Made by a program: the position numbers and the translations under genes
The notes under the pieces: generated by a model
Databases searched by the model: none
Seen by the model: only the letters and a program-made list of their open reading frames with translations
Told to the model about the DNA's origin: nothing
Source of the DNA: Azophilus sp965199705
GTDB taxonomy: Bacteria > Pseudomonadota > Gammaproteobacteria > Pseudomonadales > Azotimanducaceae
Reading direction: 5' to 3'
NCBI GenBank assembly: GCA_965199705.1
Contig: OZ241359.1
Coordinates: forward strand, 744,001 to 808,000
Length of the DNA stretch: 64,000 nt
Shown: positions 15,724 to 23,557 of the stretch, one piece after another
Position numbering within the stretch: position 1 is the stretch's first letter
Layout of the letters: each line of letters begins with the position of its first letter

Positions 15724-16950
15724 GTGTCGCTGTTTCGATCCGAAGTTCTCGCTGAACGGGTTCGCGCCCAATGGGGCGCCGCCATGACGCTGCGGGCGCC
15801 TGCGCTGAACCGCGCCAGCCTGGGTTTGATCGTTCTGGCTGCCCTCGGGTTTGGTCTCGTACTGAGCCTGGAATACGCCCGCAAGGTGCGCGTGGCGGCC
15901 TATCTGGAGCCCCGGGGCGGCATGATCGAGCTCGTCGCGGATGCGTCTGGCCGGGTGCAGGCCGTGCATGTATCCGAAGGCAGTGTGGTTGAGTCGGGGC
16001 AGGTGCTGATGGCGCTCGGGCATGACCGGCACGGTGAATCCGGCCAGCCACTGCGCAAGCGCGAGGCCGAATTCCTGGTGGCTGCCAGGCTGCGGCTGAA
16101 CCAACGCACTTCGGCGGATCTGGCGCGCCAGGCCTCGCAATTACGCGCCCTGGAGGATGAACTCGACCATCTGCAAGGTGAGAGCGTTGCTCTGACGCGA
16201 GAGTTGCGCCTGGCCGAAGAACAGGTGGCCTTGCTGCGGCGCGCAGAGGCGCGCAGCGGCTCGCTTCTGGCCGATGCTGTCGTGGCCCGGGCCGAGCACG
16301 AGCGCAATCGTCGCAACACGCTCGACGCTGTACTCGGTGAAAGCCGGATTCGACGTGCGTTGGCGGCCAACCAGCGACAGTTGGCGCAAGCGCGCGAAGC
16401 GCGTCTGCGCCTGCCGCGCGAACACCGCGCGCATCAGTTGCAGCTGGCTCAGGAACAGGCCGACCTGGCTCGCCAGTTGGCCCGGCTTGGCGAGCAGCGG
16501 CAGACTTCCGTGATCGCGCCGCGTGACGGCGTCATCACCTTTGTCCAGTTTTCCGCAGGCGATCAAGTCACCGCAAACCAGGCGCTGATGATCCTGACCC
16601 CGGCTGAGGCGACCGCAGATCTGGTGTTGTTGGCGGACGCGGCAGTTGCGGCCGACATTGAAGTGGGCGGCGAGGTGCGCTTCAAGGCGCTCGGCGCCAG
16701 CCGGCGCAGCAACCCAGTCGGCGCAGCGATCGTTCGCGAACTGAGTGATACGCCGCAGCGCCCAGTGCAGCTGCGTAGCTGGATTCCGGTGCAGGATGCT
16801 GTGTTTCGGGCCAGGGCGGAAGTGACTGTCTTGCCCGAGGGCCTGCCCTTGCGCCACGGCATGCAGGTGGACGCCTTTGTCGTCACCCGCTCCAAGACGC
16901 TCTGGCGCTGGTTGCTGGAGCCGCTGACGTCTGCCTTGCAGAAATTGTGA
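15724..16950 (+). CDS. HlyD-family membrane fusion protein (colicin V-type exporter adaptor)
   Basis: 408 aa. N-terminus MSLFRSEVLAERV, one transmembrane helix at about 35-53, a lipoyl-like half (AYLEPRGGMIELVADASGRV, HVSEGSVVESGQVL), a long coiled-coil hairpin (about 110-270) and the second half (TSVIAPRDGVITFVQFSAGDQV). It would bridge the inner-membrane ABC transporter to a TolC-like outer-membrane channel in type I secretion. The GTG start at 15724 matches the usual MSLFR beginning of CvaA-like adaptors. It lies 16 bp before the ABC transporter gene, clearly one operon. No TolC-type gene is present here. Confidence 0.9.
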   Translation: MSLFRSEVLAERVRAQWGAAMTLRAPALNRASLGLIVLAALGFGLVLSLEYARKVRVAAYLEPRGGMIELVADASGRVQAVHVSEGSVVESGQVLMALGHDRHGESGQPLRKREAEFLVAARLRLNQRTSADLARQASQLRALEDELDHLQGESVALTRELRLAEEQVALLRRAEARSGSLLADAVVARAEHERNRRNTLDAVLGESRIRRALAANQRQLAQAREARLRLPREHRAHQLQLAQEQADLARQLARLGEQRQTSVIAPRDGVITFVQFSAGDQVTANQALMILTPAEATADLVLLADAAVAADIEVGGEVRFKALGASRRSNPVGAAIVRELSDTPQRPVQLRSWIPVQDAVFRARAEVTVLPEGLPLRHGMQVDAFVVTRSKTLWRWLLEPLTSALQKL

Positions 16951-16966
16951 GCAGCCGGCGCCTCTG

Positions 16967-19081
16967 ATGATCGATCTGCACTGGTTCAGCAGAACGCCGG
17001 TGCTCTTGCAGGCGGAGGCCAGCGAATGCGGGCTGCTCTGTATGGCGATGGCGTCGGCCCGGCACGGACGCCACCTGGACCTTGCCAGTATCCGTAATCA
17101 GGGGTTGATCGGCAGCCGTGGCGCCACGTTGAAGGATCTGGTGGCAATTGCCGAGGCGGAGGGATTCAGCACGCGCGGCCTGCGCCTGGAACTGGCGCAC
17201 TTGCCGCGGCTGACGACGCCAGCCATTCTGCATTGGGATATCAATCACTTCGTGGTTCTGGTCAAGGTGCGGCCGGGTTGGGTCTGGATTCACGATCCGG
17301 CGCTTGGTCGTCGCCGGTTGTCGATGGCGGAAGTATCGCGTCACTTCACCGGCGTCGCCCTGGAATTGCGGCCTGCGCCCGGGTTTCGGCTGCAGGCCCC
17401 GGCGCCCAGGCTGAAGCTTCGACATCTCTGGCAAGGCATGCGCGGCCTGGCCGGACAGCTGGTCGTGATCTTTTTCCTCTCCCTGCTGTTGCAGGTCACT
17501 CTGATTGCCGCCCCCTTGCAGGTGCAATGGGCAGTGGATCAGGGGGTGGCCCATGCGGACCGGGAGCTGCTTGCGCTTCTGGCATTCGGGTTCGCCTGCG
17601 TGCTGGCGGTGCAGATAGCGGCCCAGGTGTTCAGAACCTGGCTGGTCGTGCGTCTGACGCACTTGCTGGCCTTCGAGTTCGCACGCAATCTGATGGGCCA
17701 TGTGCTGCGCCTGTCGCTTGGCTGGTTCGAGAAGCGGCATCTCGGCGATCTGAGTTCTCGCTTCGGCTCGCTTGGGCCAGTGCGCGACGCCCTGACTCAG
17801 GGATTGGTCAGCTTCTGCGTCGATGCGCTCATGGCCCTGGCCATGCTGCTGATGCTGCTCGGCTACAACCCGGGGCTTGCGGTGATTGTCGTGGGCGCTG
17901 CGGTTCTGTACGGGCTGGCGCGCCTGGTGCAGGTTCCGTCGCTGATGCGCGCTGCGCTCGATGAAATTCATGCCGGCGCCAAGGCAGAATCGAGCTTTCT
18001 CGAATCGATGCGCTCCATGCCCGCAGTGCGCGCCTATGGGCAGGAGCGCGCCCGCCTGGAACTCTGGCAGAACCATACGGTAGAGGCGCTCAATGCCGGC
18101 ATCCGTCGCAGCCGACTGTTGCTGATCGGTGATGGCGCGCTCACCCTGATTTTCGGAATCGAGGCGATAGTCGTGATCTATCTGGGCGCCCGTCTGGTAA
18201 TGACGGGCGATCTGACCATTGGCATGCTGTATGCGTTTCTGAGCTACAAGTCGAGCTTCACCGGGCACTTTGGCAGCCTTGTCTCGGCTGGTCTGGAACT
18301 GCGGCTGTTGCGCGTACACCTGGAACGCTTGTCCGATCCCTACTCGGCCGAACCTGAGTTGTCCACACAGGCGCCCCCGACCACCCCGGCGAGTGGCCTG
18401 CTTGAACTCCGGGGCGTGGATTTTCGCTATGGCGCCAACGAACCCTGGATCCTGCGCAACGTCAATCTGCGCATGGAAGAAGGGGCCTTCATCGCTCTGA
18501 CCGGGCCATCCGGCGGCGGCAAGACCACGCTGTTGAAATTGCTGTTGGGGCAGGATGAGCCGGTTGCCGGCGAGGTTTTGCTGGCCGACCGCGCCCTTGA
18601 GGGCGCCTGGCGACAAAGGTATCGCCTCGCCGTCGGTTGTGTGCTTCAGGACGACTCCCTGTTCGCCGGCAGCCTTGCCGCCAACATCTCGCTCTTTGAC
18701 GCGAAAATCGATCCGGATCGATTGGCGGAAGTGTGCCGGCTGGCGGCTCTGGAAGAACTGATAGCGGGCCTGCCGATGGGTGTGGAAACCCTGGTAGGGG
18801 ACATGGGTGCAGCGCTTTCCGGCGGCCAGGTGCAACGATTGTTGCTGGCCCGGGCGCTGTATCGGCAACCGCGCTACCTGTTTCTCGACGAGGGCACGGC
18901 GCACCTGGACCCGACAGCGCGCGAGCGCGTTCACCAGGTGTTGCTGGGCTTGTCATGCACCCGAATCATTGCCACCCACGATCTCGGGCTGGCGGCGCTG
19001 GCCGATCAGGTTTATCGGGTGGATGCGACGACGGTGCAGCCCGTATCCGCGCTGGACGATCCGGCAAGGATCAGAACTTGA
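16967..19081 (+). CDS. Peptidase C39 ABC transporter (bacteriocin/peptide exporter)
   Basis: 704 aa. An N-terminal C39 protease cuts double-glycine leaders: Gln15, Cys21 in ASECGLLCM, His94 in DINHFVVLV, Asp110 in HDPALGR, so the catalytic set is intact. A six-helix ABC membrane domain follows (about 165-440), then an ATPase with Walker A GPSGGGKTT, signature LSGGQVQRLLLARAL and Walker B YLFLDEGTAHLD. It should cleave and export a peptide carrying a GG leader. No such peptide, immunity gene or maturation enzyme was found nearby. Its 3' end overlaps the convergent phosphodiesterase gene by 11 bp. Confidence 0.93.
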   Translation: MIDLHWFSRTPVLLQAEASECGLLCMAMASARHGRHLDLASIRNQGLIGSRGATLKDLVAIAEAEGFSTRGLRLELAHLPRLTTPAILHWDINHFVVLVKVRPGWVWIHDPALGRRRLSMAEVSRHFTGVALELRPAPGFRLQAPAPRLKLRHLWQGMRGLAGQLVVIFFLSLLLQVTLIAAPLQVQWAVDQGVAHADRELLALLAFGFACVLAVQIAAQVFRTWLVVRLTHLLAFEFARNLMGHVLRLSLGWFEKRHLGDLSSRFGSLGPVRDALTQGLVSFCVDALMALAMLLMLLGYNPGLAVIVVGAAVLYGLARLVQVPSLMRAALDEIHAGAKAESSFLESMRSMPAVRAYGQERARLELWQNHTVEALNAGIRRSRLLLIGDGALTLIFGIEAIVVIYLGARLVMTGDLTIGMLYAFLSYKSSFTGHFGSLVSAGLELRLLRVHLERLSDPYSAEPELSTQAPPTTPASGLLELRGVDFRYGANEPWILRNVNLRMEEGAFIALTGPSGGGKTTLLKLLLGQDEPVAGEVLLADRALEGAWRQRYRLAVGCVLQDDSLFAGSLAANISLFDAKIDPDRLAEVCRLAALEELIAGLPMGVETLVGDMGAALSGGQVQRLLLARALYRQPRYLFLDEGTAHLDPTARERVHQVLLGLSCTRIIATHDLGLAALADQVYRVDATTVQPVSALDDPARIRT

Positions 19082-19559
19082 GCAGCTCCGGCGTCATCGT
19101 TGTTGTCAGATCCAGCACGCCAATGGCGTTGTGGCCGGCAAGGTGTCCGGCGCACTCACCGGGATTGAAGAGCGTCTGGTTGCCTCGCCGTTCCAGCCGA
19201 TAGAGGTGTGTGTGGCCGTGCAGGGCCAGTTGATGCCGGGCGCTCAGCACGCCGTCGAATTCCAGCGGATCATGCACCACCAGAAGGCGTTGTCCGGCCC
19301 AATCGAGTTCCAGCGGTGGTTCCTGAAAGTGAAAGCCATGTTGCCGGATCGCGGCTTCCAGGCTTTCCCGTTCCTGATCGTTGTTGCCAAAAACCCCGTG
19401 CAGGGGCGCATTCAGGTCGGCAAGGGCATGCAGGGTCTTGGCCTGGGTGATGTCGCCGGTGTGGATCACCCTTTCCACGCGCGCCTCATTGAACAGTTCG
19501 ACGATACGAGCAACGTTCTTCAGGTTGTTGTGGGTATCGCTGACGACGCCAATGCGCAT
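19071..19559 (-). CDS. YfcE/MJ0936-type metallophosphoesterase
   Basis: 162 aa, the usual length for this small calcineurin-like family. Metal ligands are visible in order: DTHNN, HTGDI, GNND, HDP and HGHTH. These enzymes hydrolyse phosphodiesters, but the physiological substrate is generally unknown. It is transcribed toward the exporter gene, and the two stop regions overlap by 11 bp. The thiolase gene lies upstream on the same strand, separated by a perfect GC-rich palindrome, so the two may not be co-transcribed. Confidence 0.9.
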   Translation of the reverse strand: MRIGVVSDTHNNLKNVARIVELFNEARVERVIHTGDITQAKTLHALADLNAPLHGVFGNNDQERESLEAAIRQHGFHFQEPPLELDWAGQRLLVVHDPLEFDGVLSARHQLALHGHTHLYRLERRGNQTLFNPGECAGHLAGHNAIGVLDLTTTMTPELLKF

Positions 19560-19598
19560 GGCCGGGTTGCCCGCTGGATGCGTCAGGCGGACCGGTTG

Positions 19599-19624
19599 GC
19601 CGGGGCGAGGCGCCTCGCCCCGGC
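19599..19624. terminator. Perfect 26-bp GC palindrome between thiolase and phosphodiesterase genes
   Basis: Half-site GCCGGGGCGAGGC followed directly by its reverse complement, with no spacer. It lies 12 bp after the thiolase stop (minus strand) and 40 bp before the next start. No T run follows, so it may be a terminator, a processing site or a cruciform/protein-binding site. Confidence 0.5.
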
Positions 19625-19635
19625 GTTCCGAATGC

Positions 19636-20778
19636 TCAGGCCCGTTCCAGTATGTGTATGCCGCAAGCGCTGCCGAGGCCGATTACATGGGTCAGACCAA
19701 GACGGGCGCCTTCCACCTGGCGTTGCCCGGCCTCGCCGCGCAAGTGGGTGGAGACCTCGTAGATGTTGGCAATTCCGGTCGCGCCCAGAGGATGCCCCTT
19801 GGAAAGAAGGCCGCCGGACACGTTGACCGGAATGCGCCCGCCGAGGGCTACTTCACCATCGTCGATCATGCGTCCGGCTTCGCCGTTGCCGCACAGGCCC
19901 AGGTTTTCGTAGTGCAGGATCTCCGCCGTGGCAAAGCAGTCATGCAGCTCGATCAGATCGATGTCTTCCGGGCCGACGCCTGCCATTTCATAGGCCTTGG
20001 CCGAGGCTTCCCGGGTACAGGTATTGACGTCTGGCATCACCAGATCGCGCTCCTGCCAGCGGTCTGACGTGAGCACGGAGGCGCGCACCTTGACCGCCCG
20101 GCCCATCAGACCGAGCTCGCGGGCCTTTTTCTCGGACGCAATCACGGCTGCGGCAGAGCCATCTACGTTCACCGAGCACATCAGCTTGGTGTTGGGGTAG
20201 GAGATCATCTCTGCGTTCATCACGGTCTCCAATGGCGTCTCGATCTGGTACATCGCCTTCGGATTCATGGTGGAGTGATGGTGGTTCTTGACCGACACCT
20301 TGGCGAATTGCTCAAAGGATGTGCCGTACTTGCTGGCATGCTCCATGCCGGCTTCGGCAAATACCGCAGGCATGGTGCCGGAGCCGAGCAGCCCTTCCTT
20401 CGGGATGCCCGTACCGCCGCCGGCGCCGCCGAGCAGGCCCTTGCCCATCTGTTCTACGCCAACGGCCAGCACGATGTCGTACAGGCCCGCTTTCACGGAT
20501 GCCCAGGCTTCGCGAAACGCAGTGGCGCCGGTGGCGCAGGCATTGGAGACGTTGACCGTTGGAATGCCGGTTTGTCCGATCTGCTGCAAGATCCGCTGGC
20601 CGACCATCGCCGATGCCTGACCGAGATTGCCGCAGTAGAGGGCTTCCATGTCCTGAATCTTGAGGCCACAGTCGTCGAGCGCCATGAGGGCTGCTTCAGA
20701 GCCGATTTGTGGAACGGTTTTGTCCGGGAAACGCCCGAACTTGATCATGTCAACGCCAACTACATAAGCGTCAGTCAT
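19636..20778 (-). CDS. Thiolase family protein (SCP-X/lipid-transfer type acyltransferase)
   Basis: 380 aa. The catalytic Cys81 is in NVSNACATG, a His is in LIELHDCF, and the second active-site loop is GHPLGATG near the end. The start MTDAYVVGVDMIKFGRFP and overall pattern fit SCP-X-like thiolases, which cleave or form 3-ketoacyl-CoA, often of sterol side chains or branched acids, rather than classical FadA/PhaA. The next upstream gene encodes an OB-fold/zinc-ribbon protein of the kind that pairs with such thiolases. The gap is 36 bp, so they form an operon. The substrate cannot be assigned from the sequence. Confidence 0.88.
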   Translation of the reverse strand: MTDAYVVGVDMIKFGRFPDKTVPQIGSEAALMALDDCGLKIQDMEALYCGNLGQASAMVGQRILQQIGQTGIPTVNVSNACATGATAFREAWASVKAGLYDIVLAVGVEQMGKGLLGGAGGGTGIPKEGLLGSGTMPAVFAEAGMEHASKYGTSFEQFAKVSVKNHHHSTMNPKAMYQIETPLETVMNAEMISYPNTKLMCSVNVDGSAAAVIASEKKARELGLMGRAVKVRASVLTSDRWQERDLVMPDVNTCTREASAKAYEMAGVGPEDIDLIELHDCFATAEILHYENLGLCGNGEAGRMIDDGEVALGGRIPVNVSGGLLSKGHPLGATGIANIYEVSTHLRGEAGQRQVEGARLGLTHVIGLGSACGIHILERA

Positions 20779-20814
20779 TTTTGACCTCCTGTTGGTCTGG
20801 GTTACTGGAAGAAA

Positions 20815-21225
20815 TCAGCGTGGCTGGAAGAAGTAGGCGAGATAGGAATTGCCCTCCCGGTCCTTGCGACCGAGGGCGTCGCCATAAACCACCTCTACTG
20901 GCATACCGAATTTGATCTGGTCCGGATCCGGCTCGATGTTGATCAGGTTGCCCTTGATGGCGGTGCCGTCGTCGAGGTCAACGATGGCGCTGATATAGGG
21001 CACTTCTATGCCCGGAAAGGAGCGGTGGACGATGCAATAGGAATAGAGATTGCCGGTATTCGGCAAACTAACCACGTCCAGGCCGTGTCGATGGCCGCAC
21101 CTGGAGCAGACGCTCCGGGCGCCGAGGAAGGTGGCGCCACAGGCAGGACAACGGTAGCCCTCCAGATACGGGTCACCATCTTCCGGTATCTTGAGATAGT
21201 CCACGGCAGGCAGGGGTTGGCTCAT
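20815..21225 (-). CDS. Zn-ribbon OB-fold protein (DUF35 family), thiolase partner
   Basis: 136 aa. A rubredoxin-like zinc ribbon (CPACGATFLGARSVCSRCG at about 25-43) is followed by an OB-fold (YSYCIVHRSF, VPYISAIVDLDDG, IKFGMPVEVVYGD). Proteins of this layout bind acyl-CoA and associate with SCP-X-like thiolases or hydratases. The start at 21225 (MSQPLPAVDYLK) has GAGGA 7 nt upstream; the open frame to 21324 is longer but unsupported. It is the first gene of the two-gene operon with the thiolase. Confidence 0.88.
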   Translation of the reverse strand: MSQPLPAVDYLKIPEDGDPYLEGYRCPACGATFLGARSVCSRCGHRHGLDVVSLPNTGNLYSYCIVHRSFPGIEVPYISAIVDLDDGTAIKGNLINIEPDPDQIKFGMPVEVVYGDALGRKDREGNSYLAYFFQPR

Positions 21226-21343
21226 GGGAAGGTCCTCATCGTCTGATCTGCATGAAAAACCGGCTTCCAGAGCGCCGCGCCGCGGAAGCCTTGAAAACGC
21301 CTTGGGCGAAGGGCCGCCAAGCATACACCATTCAGGCGGCGGA

Positions 21344-21715
21344 CTAGAGCAGGTCGCAGTCGTAGTGCCTGAAGCGTCGGTCGTCGCTCATCAGTTTGGT
21401 GTTTTGCGCCAAGCTCTGCGCGACAAGCATCCGGTCGAAGGGATCGCGGTGGTGAAACGGGAGGTCCTTCAAGAGGACGGCATCCGTTGCCGAGAAGTCC
21501 AGAAGCTCGAACCCAAGCTGCTCAGCGCAGGCGATTGGGTCGTGGTCGAAGCGCAACTTGTCGAGGGAAGCCTTGATCATGATCTCGGCTACCGAGATTG
21601 AGCTCAGATAGATGGTGTTCGCCCGGCTTTCGAGTGCTGCCCTTTTTGCCTGGGACAGTCGTTCAGGCGCGTTGAGAGACCAGATGAAGACATGGGTATC
21701 GACTAGGATTCGCAA
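21344..21715 (-). CDS. PIN-domain toxin, VapC-like
   Basis: 123 aa. Acidic PIN residues are visible in LVDTHVFIW (Asp6), SVAEIMIK, DPFDRMLVAQ and SDDRRF. VapC-type toxins are metal-dependent ribonucleases that cut tRNA or rRNA. It overlaps the antitoxin gene by 13 bp, the tight coupling usual for such modules, and all core residues are present, so it is probably active. It sits between the DUF35/thiolase operon and a damaged regulator gene, on the same strand. Confidence 0.92.
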   Translation of the reverse strand: MRILVDTHVFIWSLNAPERLSQAKRAALESRANTIYLSSISVAEIMIKASLDKLRFDHDPIACAEQLGFELLDFSATDAVLLKDLPFHHRDPFDRMLVAQSLAQNTKLMSDDRRFRHYDCDLL

Positions 21716-21948
21716 TCATCGTCTCCATAGAACATGTTCTCGATCTCCTCATCCACCTCAAAGAACACTTTGTCGGGCACGTCAAGCTCACCTTTGAGAA
21801 TCCCCAATTTTCGCTTGCCGCCGGGCCGATGCGGCACCAGGTCGGCAATGGGGAGATTGTTTTTTGCAATGACCACCTTCTCCCCGTGGTAAACACGATC
21901 TATCAGGTTGGAAAGGTGCGCTTTCGCTTCAGAGATGTTGACCATCAT
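21703..21948 (-). CDS. Antitoxin, Phd/YefM family
   Basis: 81 aa. The N-terminal MVNISEAKAHLSNLIDRVYHGEKVVIAKNN is the Phd/YefM DNA-binding fold with the usual IxxAKxxL pattern. The acidic tail (FFEVDEEIENMFYGDDD) should wrap and neutralise the toxin. It comes before and overlaps the toxin gene. An inverted repeat 43 bp upstream of its start is a likely self-repression operator. Confidence 0.9.
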   Translation of the reverse strand: MMVNISEAKAHLSNLIDRVYHGEKVVIAKNNLPIADLVPHRPGGKRKLGILKGELDVPDKVFFEVDEEIENMFYGDDDCES

Positions 21949-21990
21949 GGTTTGACCTGCCTTGGAGCTCTCGCATCCCTCTAAAGTGAT

Positions 21991-22024
21991 TGGTCAATCA
22001 GACCATATTAGGTCTGTATGGTCA
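21991..22024. promoter_or_regulatory. Probable antitoxin operator (imperfect palindrome)
   Basis: TGGTCAATCAGACC and GGTCTGTATGGTCA, separated by ATATTA, form an inverted repeat with 10 of 14 positions paired. It lies 43 bp upstream of the antitoxin start in an AT-rich patch. Phd-family antitoxins bind such sites to repress their own operon. Confidence 0.5.
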
Positions 22025-22025
22025 A

Positions 22026-22053
22026 CCCGAAGCCTGGAGCCCGAAGCCTGGAG
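22026..22053. repeat. Tandem 14-bp duplication
   Basis: CCCGAAGCCTGGAG occurs twice in immediate succession next to the toxin-antitoxin operator. No role evident. Confidence 0.6.
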
Positions 22054-22165
22054 CCGCGAGAAAGACGGGGATCTTGTTGCGCAGGGGATGGGTGATGGTT
22101 CTGCAGGGGCAGCCCCCCACATGCCGATGTGCAAACCCAATTTCACGGTGTCGGTCCTGCTCGAA

Positions 22166-23030
22166 TCAGGTGTCAGGCGCCTCGGCTCCATTGGCGAGGG
22201 GCAGGCTCCAAGCGCTGTCGAACTTGTATCCGCGCAGCATATCGACAACCTCGATCTCCTCGACGCCGTCGATGGAGGGGGATGCGCTCCGTGACGAGTG
22301 CCTGAAGTCCGGCCCGGGATGGGACAGTTATCGACAAGGCCAGGTTCATCGGGCCGGAAAGGGTTACGAGCCCGATGACTTCAGGCATGTTCTTGAGCTG
22401 TTTCACGATTCCAGGCAACAGGCAATAGTTGGCCTTGACGTACACTTGGTGAACATAGCGATGCCCAAGTGCCCGCGGATTCACTATGGTCTGGTAGTTC
22501 GATCGCTCTGCCGCGCGCCGCGCCTGCTGCCGGCGACCAAGTGCCCGCGGATTCACTATGGTCTGGTAGTTCAGGATGCCCGGCGCATTCTCGAGCTTTC
22601 GAAATATCGTGCGCACCTGGCTTTCCGGGTAGTCGAGCTGGCGGGCAACTTCGCGCAGGCTCATGCGCCCGTCCCCGTGCAGCATGGCCAGCACGGAAAG
22701 TTCGCGCTTGGCGTACATTTCCGACAGCCGCGTGTTGGTCAACTCACGGAGCCGTCGATCGAAGTCGGGCTTTACCTCGACGATGGGGCCGCTATTGAGG
22801 CTGTGCTTGTAGTTCGAAAGCACGATCCTGACATGCGCAGCCTTGATTGTTTCTATCGACGCGGCGGTCGTCGAGAGCAGTCTTTCTATTTCAGAGGTAT
22901 CGCGGCCGATCATGTGGAACGTGATCTGTGCCTGGTGGAGTTGGGTGCCGATGGTAATGATCTGTGGAACCCGTGCGAGCTCCGTTGCGACGGTGTGGCA
23001 TGCATCGGGCATTCGCGGAGCGACCTCCAC
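22166..23030 (-). pseudogene. Lrp/AsnC-family regulator with duplication and frameshift
   Basis: The protein has a RAM-like region (about 14-78), an HTH (RMSLREVARQLDYPESQVRTIFRKLE, about 122-147), and a second RAM domain (VYVKANY, EVIGLVTLSGPMNLALS). Two defects are visible. A 36-bp sequence is repeated in frame (22465-22500 and 22537-22572), so NYQTIVNPRALG appears twice with 12 extra residues between. Near 22276 a run of five G (plus strand) shifts the frame: the normal ending SIDGVEEIEVVDMLRGYKF continues in the next frame to a stop at 22166. GTG 23030 is the assumed start; an N-terminal HTH seems to be missing. Probably inactive, or the indel is a sequencing error. Confidence 0.7.
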
Positions 23031-23229
23031 GCTGCCGATGCCGGCGCAACGCGCATTTGACCAGGGACCGGCAGGCTGATAGAGTGACTCCTCTCTGATC
23101 GGCTCTCCGATTCAGTCCTTGCGGTTGCGAAGTTTTTCGTTGGTGATGAGGGCGGGGCCCTGACGTAAGGCGTCAAGGTTCATGCGGTGGCGCCCTTCGA
23201 GTCCGCAGTTTGTGACAACCAGCGTAGAT

Positions 23230-23418
23230 ATGGCAAAGAAAAAAACCAAGCGGCAGCCTGCCCTGTCGCGCGCAGACGCCCGCAAGAGCATAGCCGATGA
23301 CATCCAGGCTTATCTGGCTTCGGGCAAGAAAATCCAGCAGATCCCGACCGGCGCCAGTGGCTGGCAAGCCAAGGGCGGCACCCGCCACATAGTGCTCGGC
23401 AAGAGCAAACGCGGCTGA
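23230..23418 (+). CDS. Small basic protein, 62 aa (SutA-like tail?)
   Basis: ATG at 23230 gives MAKKKTKRQPALSRADARKS, then IADDIQAYLASGKKIQQIPTG, then a basic end RHIVLGKSKRG. The middle motif, a short helix followed by SGGKxQxI-like residues, resembles the end of the small RNA-polymerase-binding protein SutA of Pseudomonas, but the acidic N-terminus of SutA is absent. The Lys-rich start suggests nucleic-acid or polymerase binding. A weak ribosome site precedes the ATG. It is followed 78 bp later by the atp operon promoter. Coding is likely from composition; the function is inference only. Confidence 0.6.
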   Translation: MAKKKTKRQPALSRADARKSIADDIQAYLASGKKIQQIPTGASGWQAKGGTRHIVLGKSKRG

Positions 23419-23472
23419 CAGGCGTCGCAGAGGCTGCACGCTCGCTTGTCTTTTGTCCGTGCAGTCGGTGTG

Positions 23473-23501
23473 TTGCTTCGCTGGAACCGGCTTCCTATAA
23501 T
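23473..23501 (+). promoter_or_regulatory. Sigma-70 promoter of the atp operon
   Basis: A perfect -10 TATAAT (23496-23501) lies exactly 17 bp after TTGCTT (23473-23478). It is 57 bp upstream of the predicted atpI start and is the only strong promoter before atpI. Confidence 0.7.
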
Positions 23502-23503
23502 GC

Positions 23504-23525
23504 GCGCGCCTTCATCAAGGCGCGC
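23504..23525 (+). promoter_or_regulatory. Hairpin at the 5' end of the atp transcript
   Basis: GCGCGCCTT and AAGGCGCGC form a perfect 9-bp stem with a CATC tetraloop, beginning at the expected transcription start. It could stabilise the 5' end of the mRNA or affect early elongation. Confidence 0.55.
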
Positions 23526-23557
23526 TTGAATCGGCTGCACGCAACCTGTTTGGGCAG

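Noticed and set aside
16883..18934. Long minus-strand open frame antisense to the ABC exporter
   Set aside because: Gln/Arg/His-rich product typical of a GC-rich shadow; the plus-strand protein has complete catalytic motifs.
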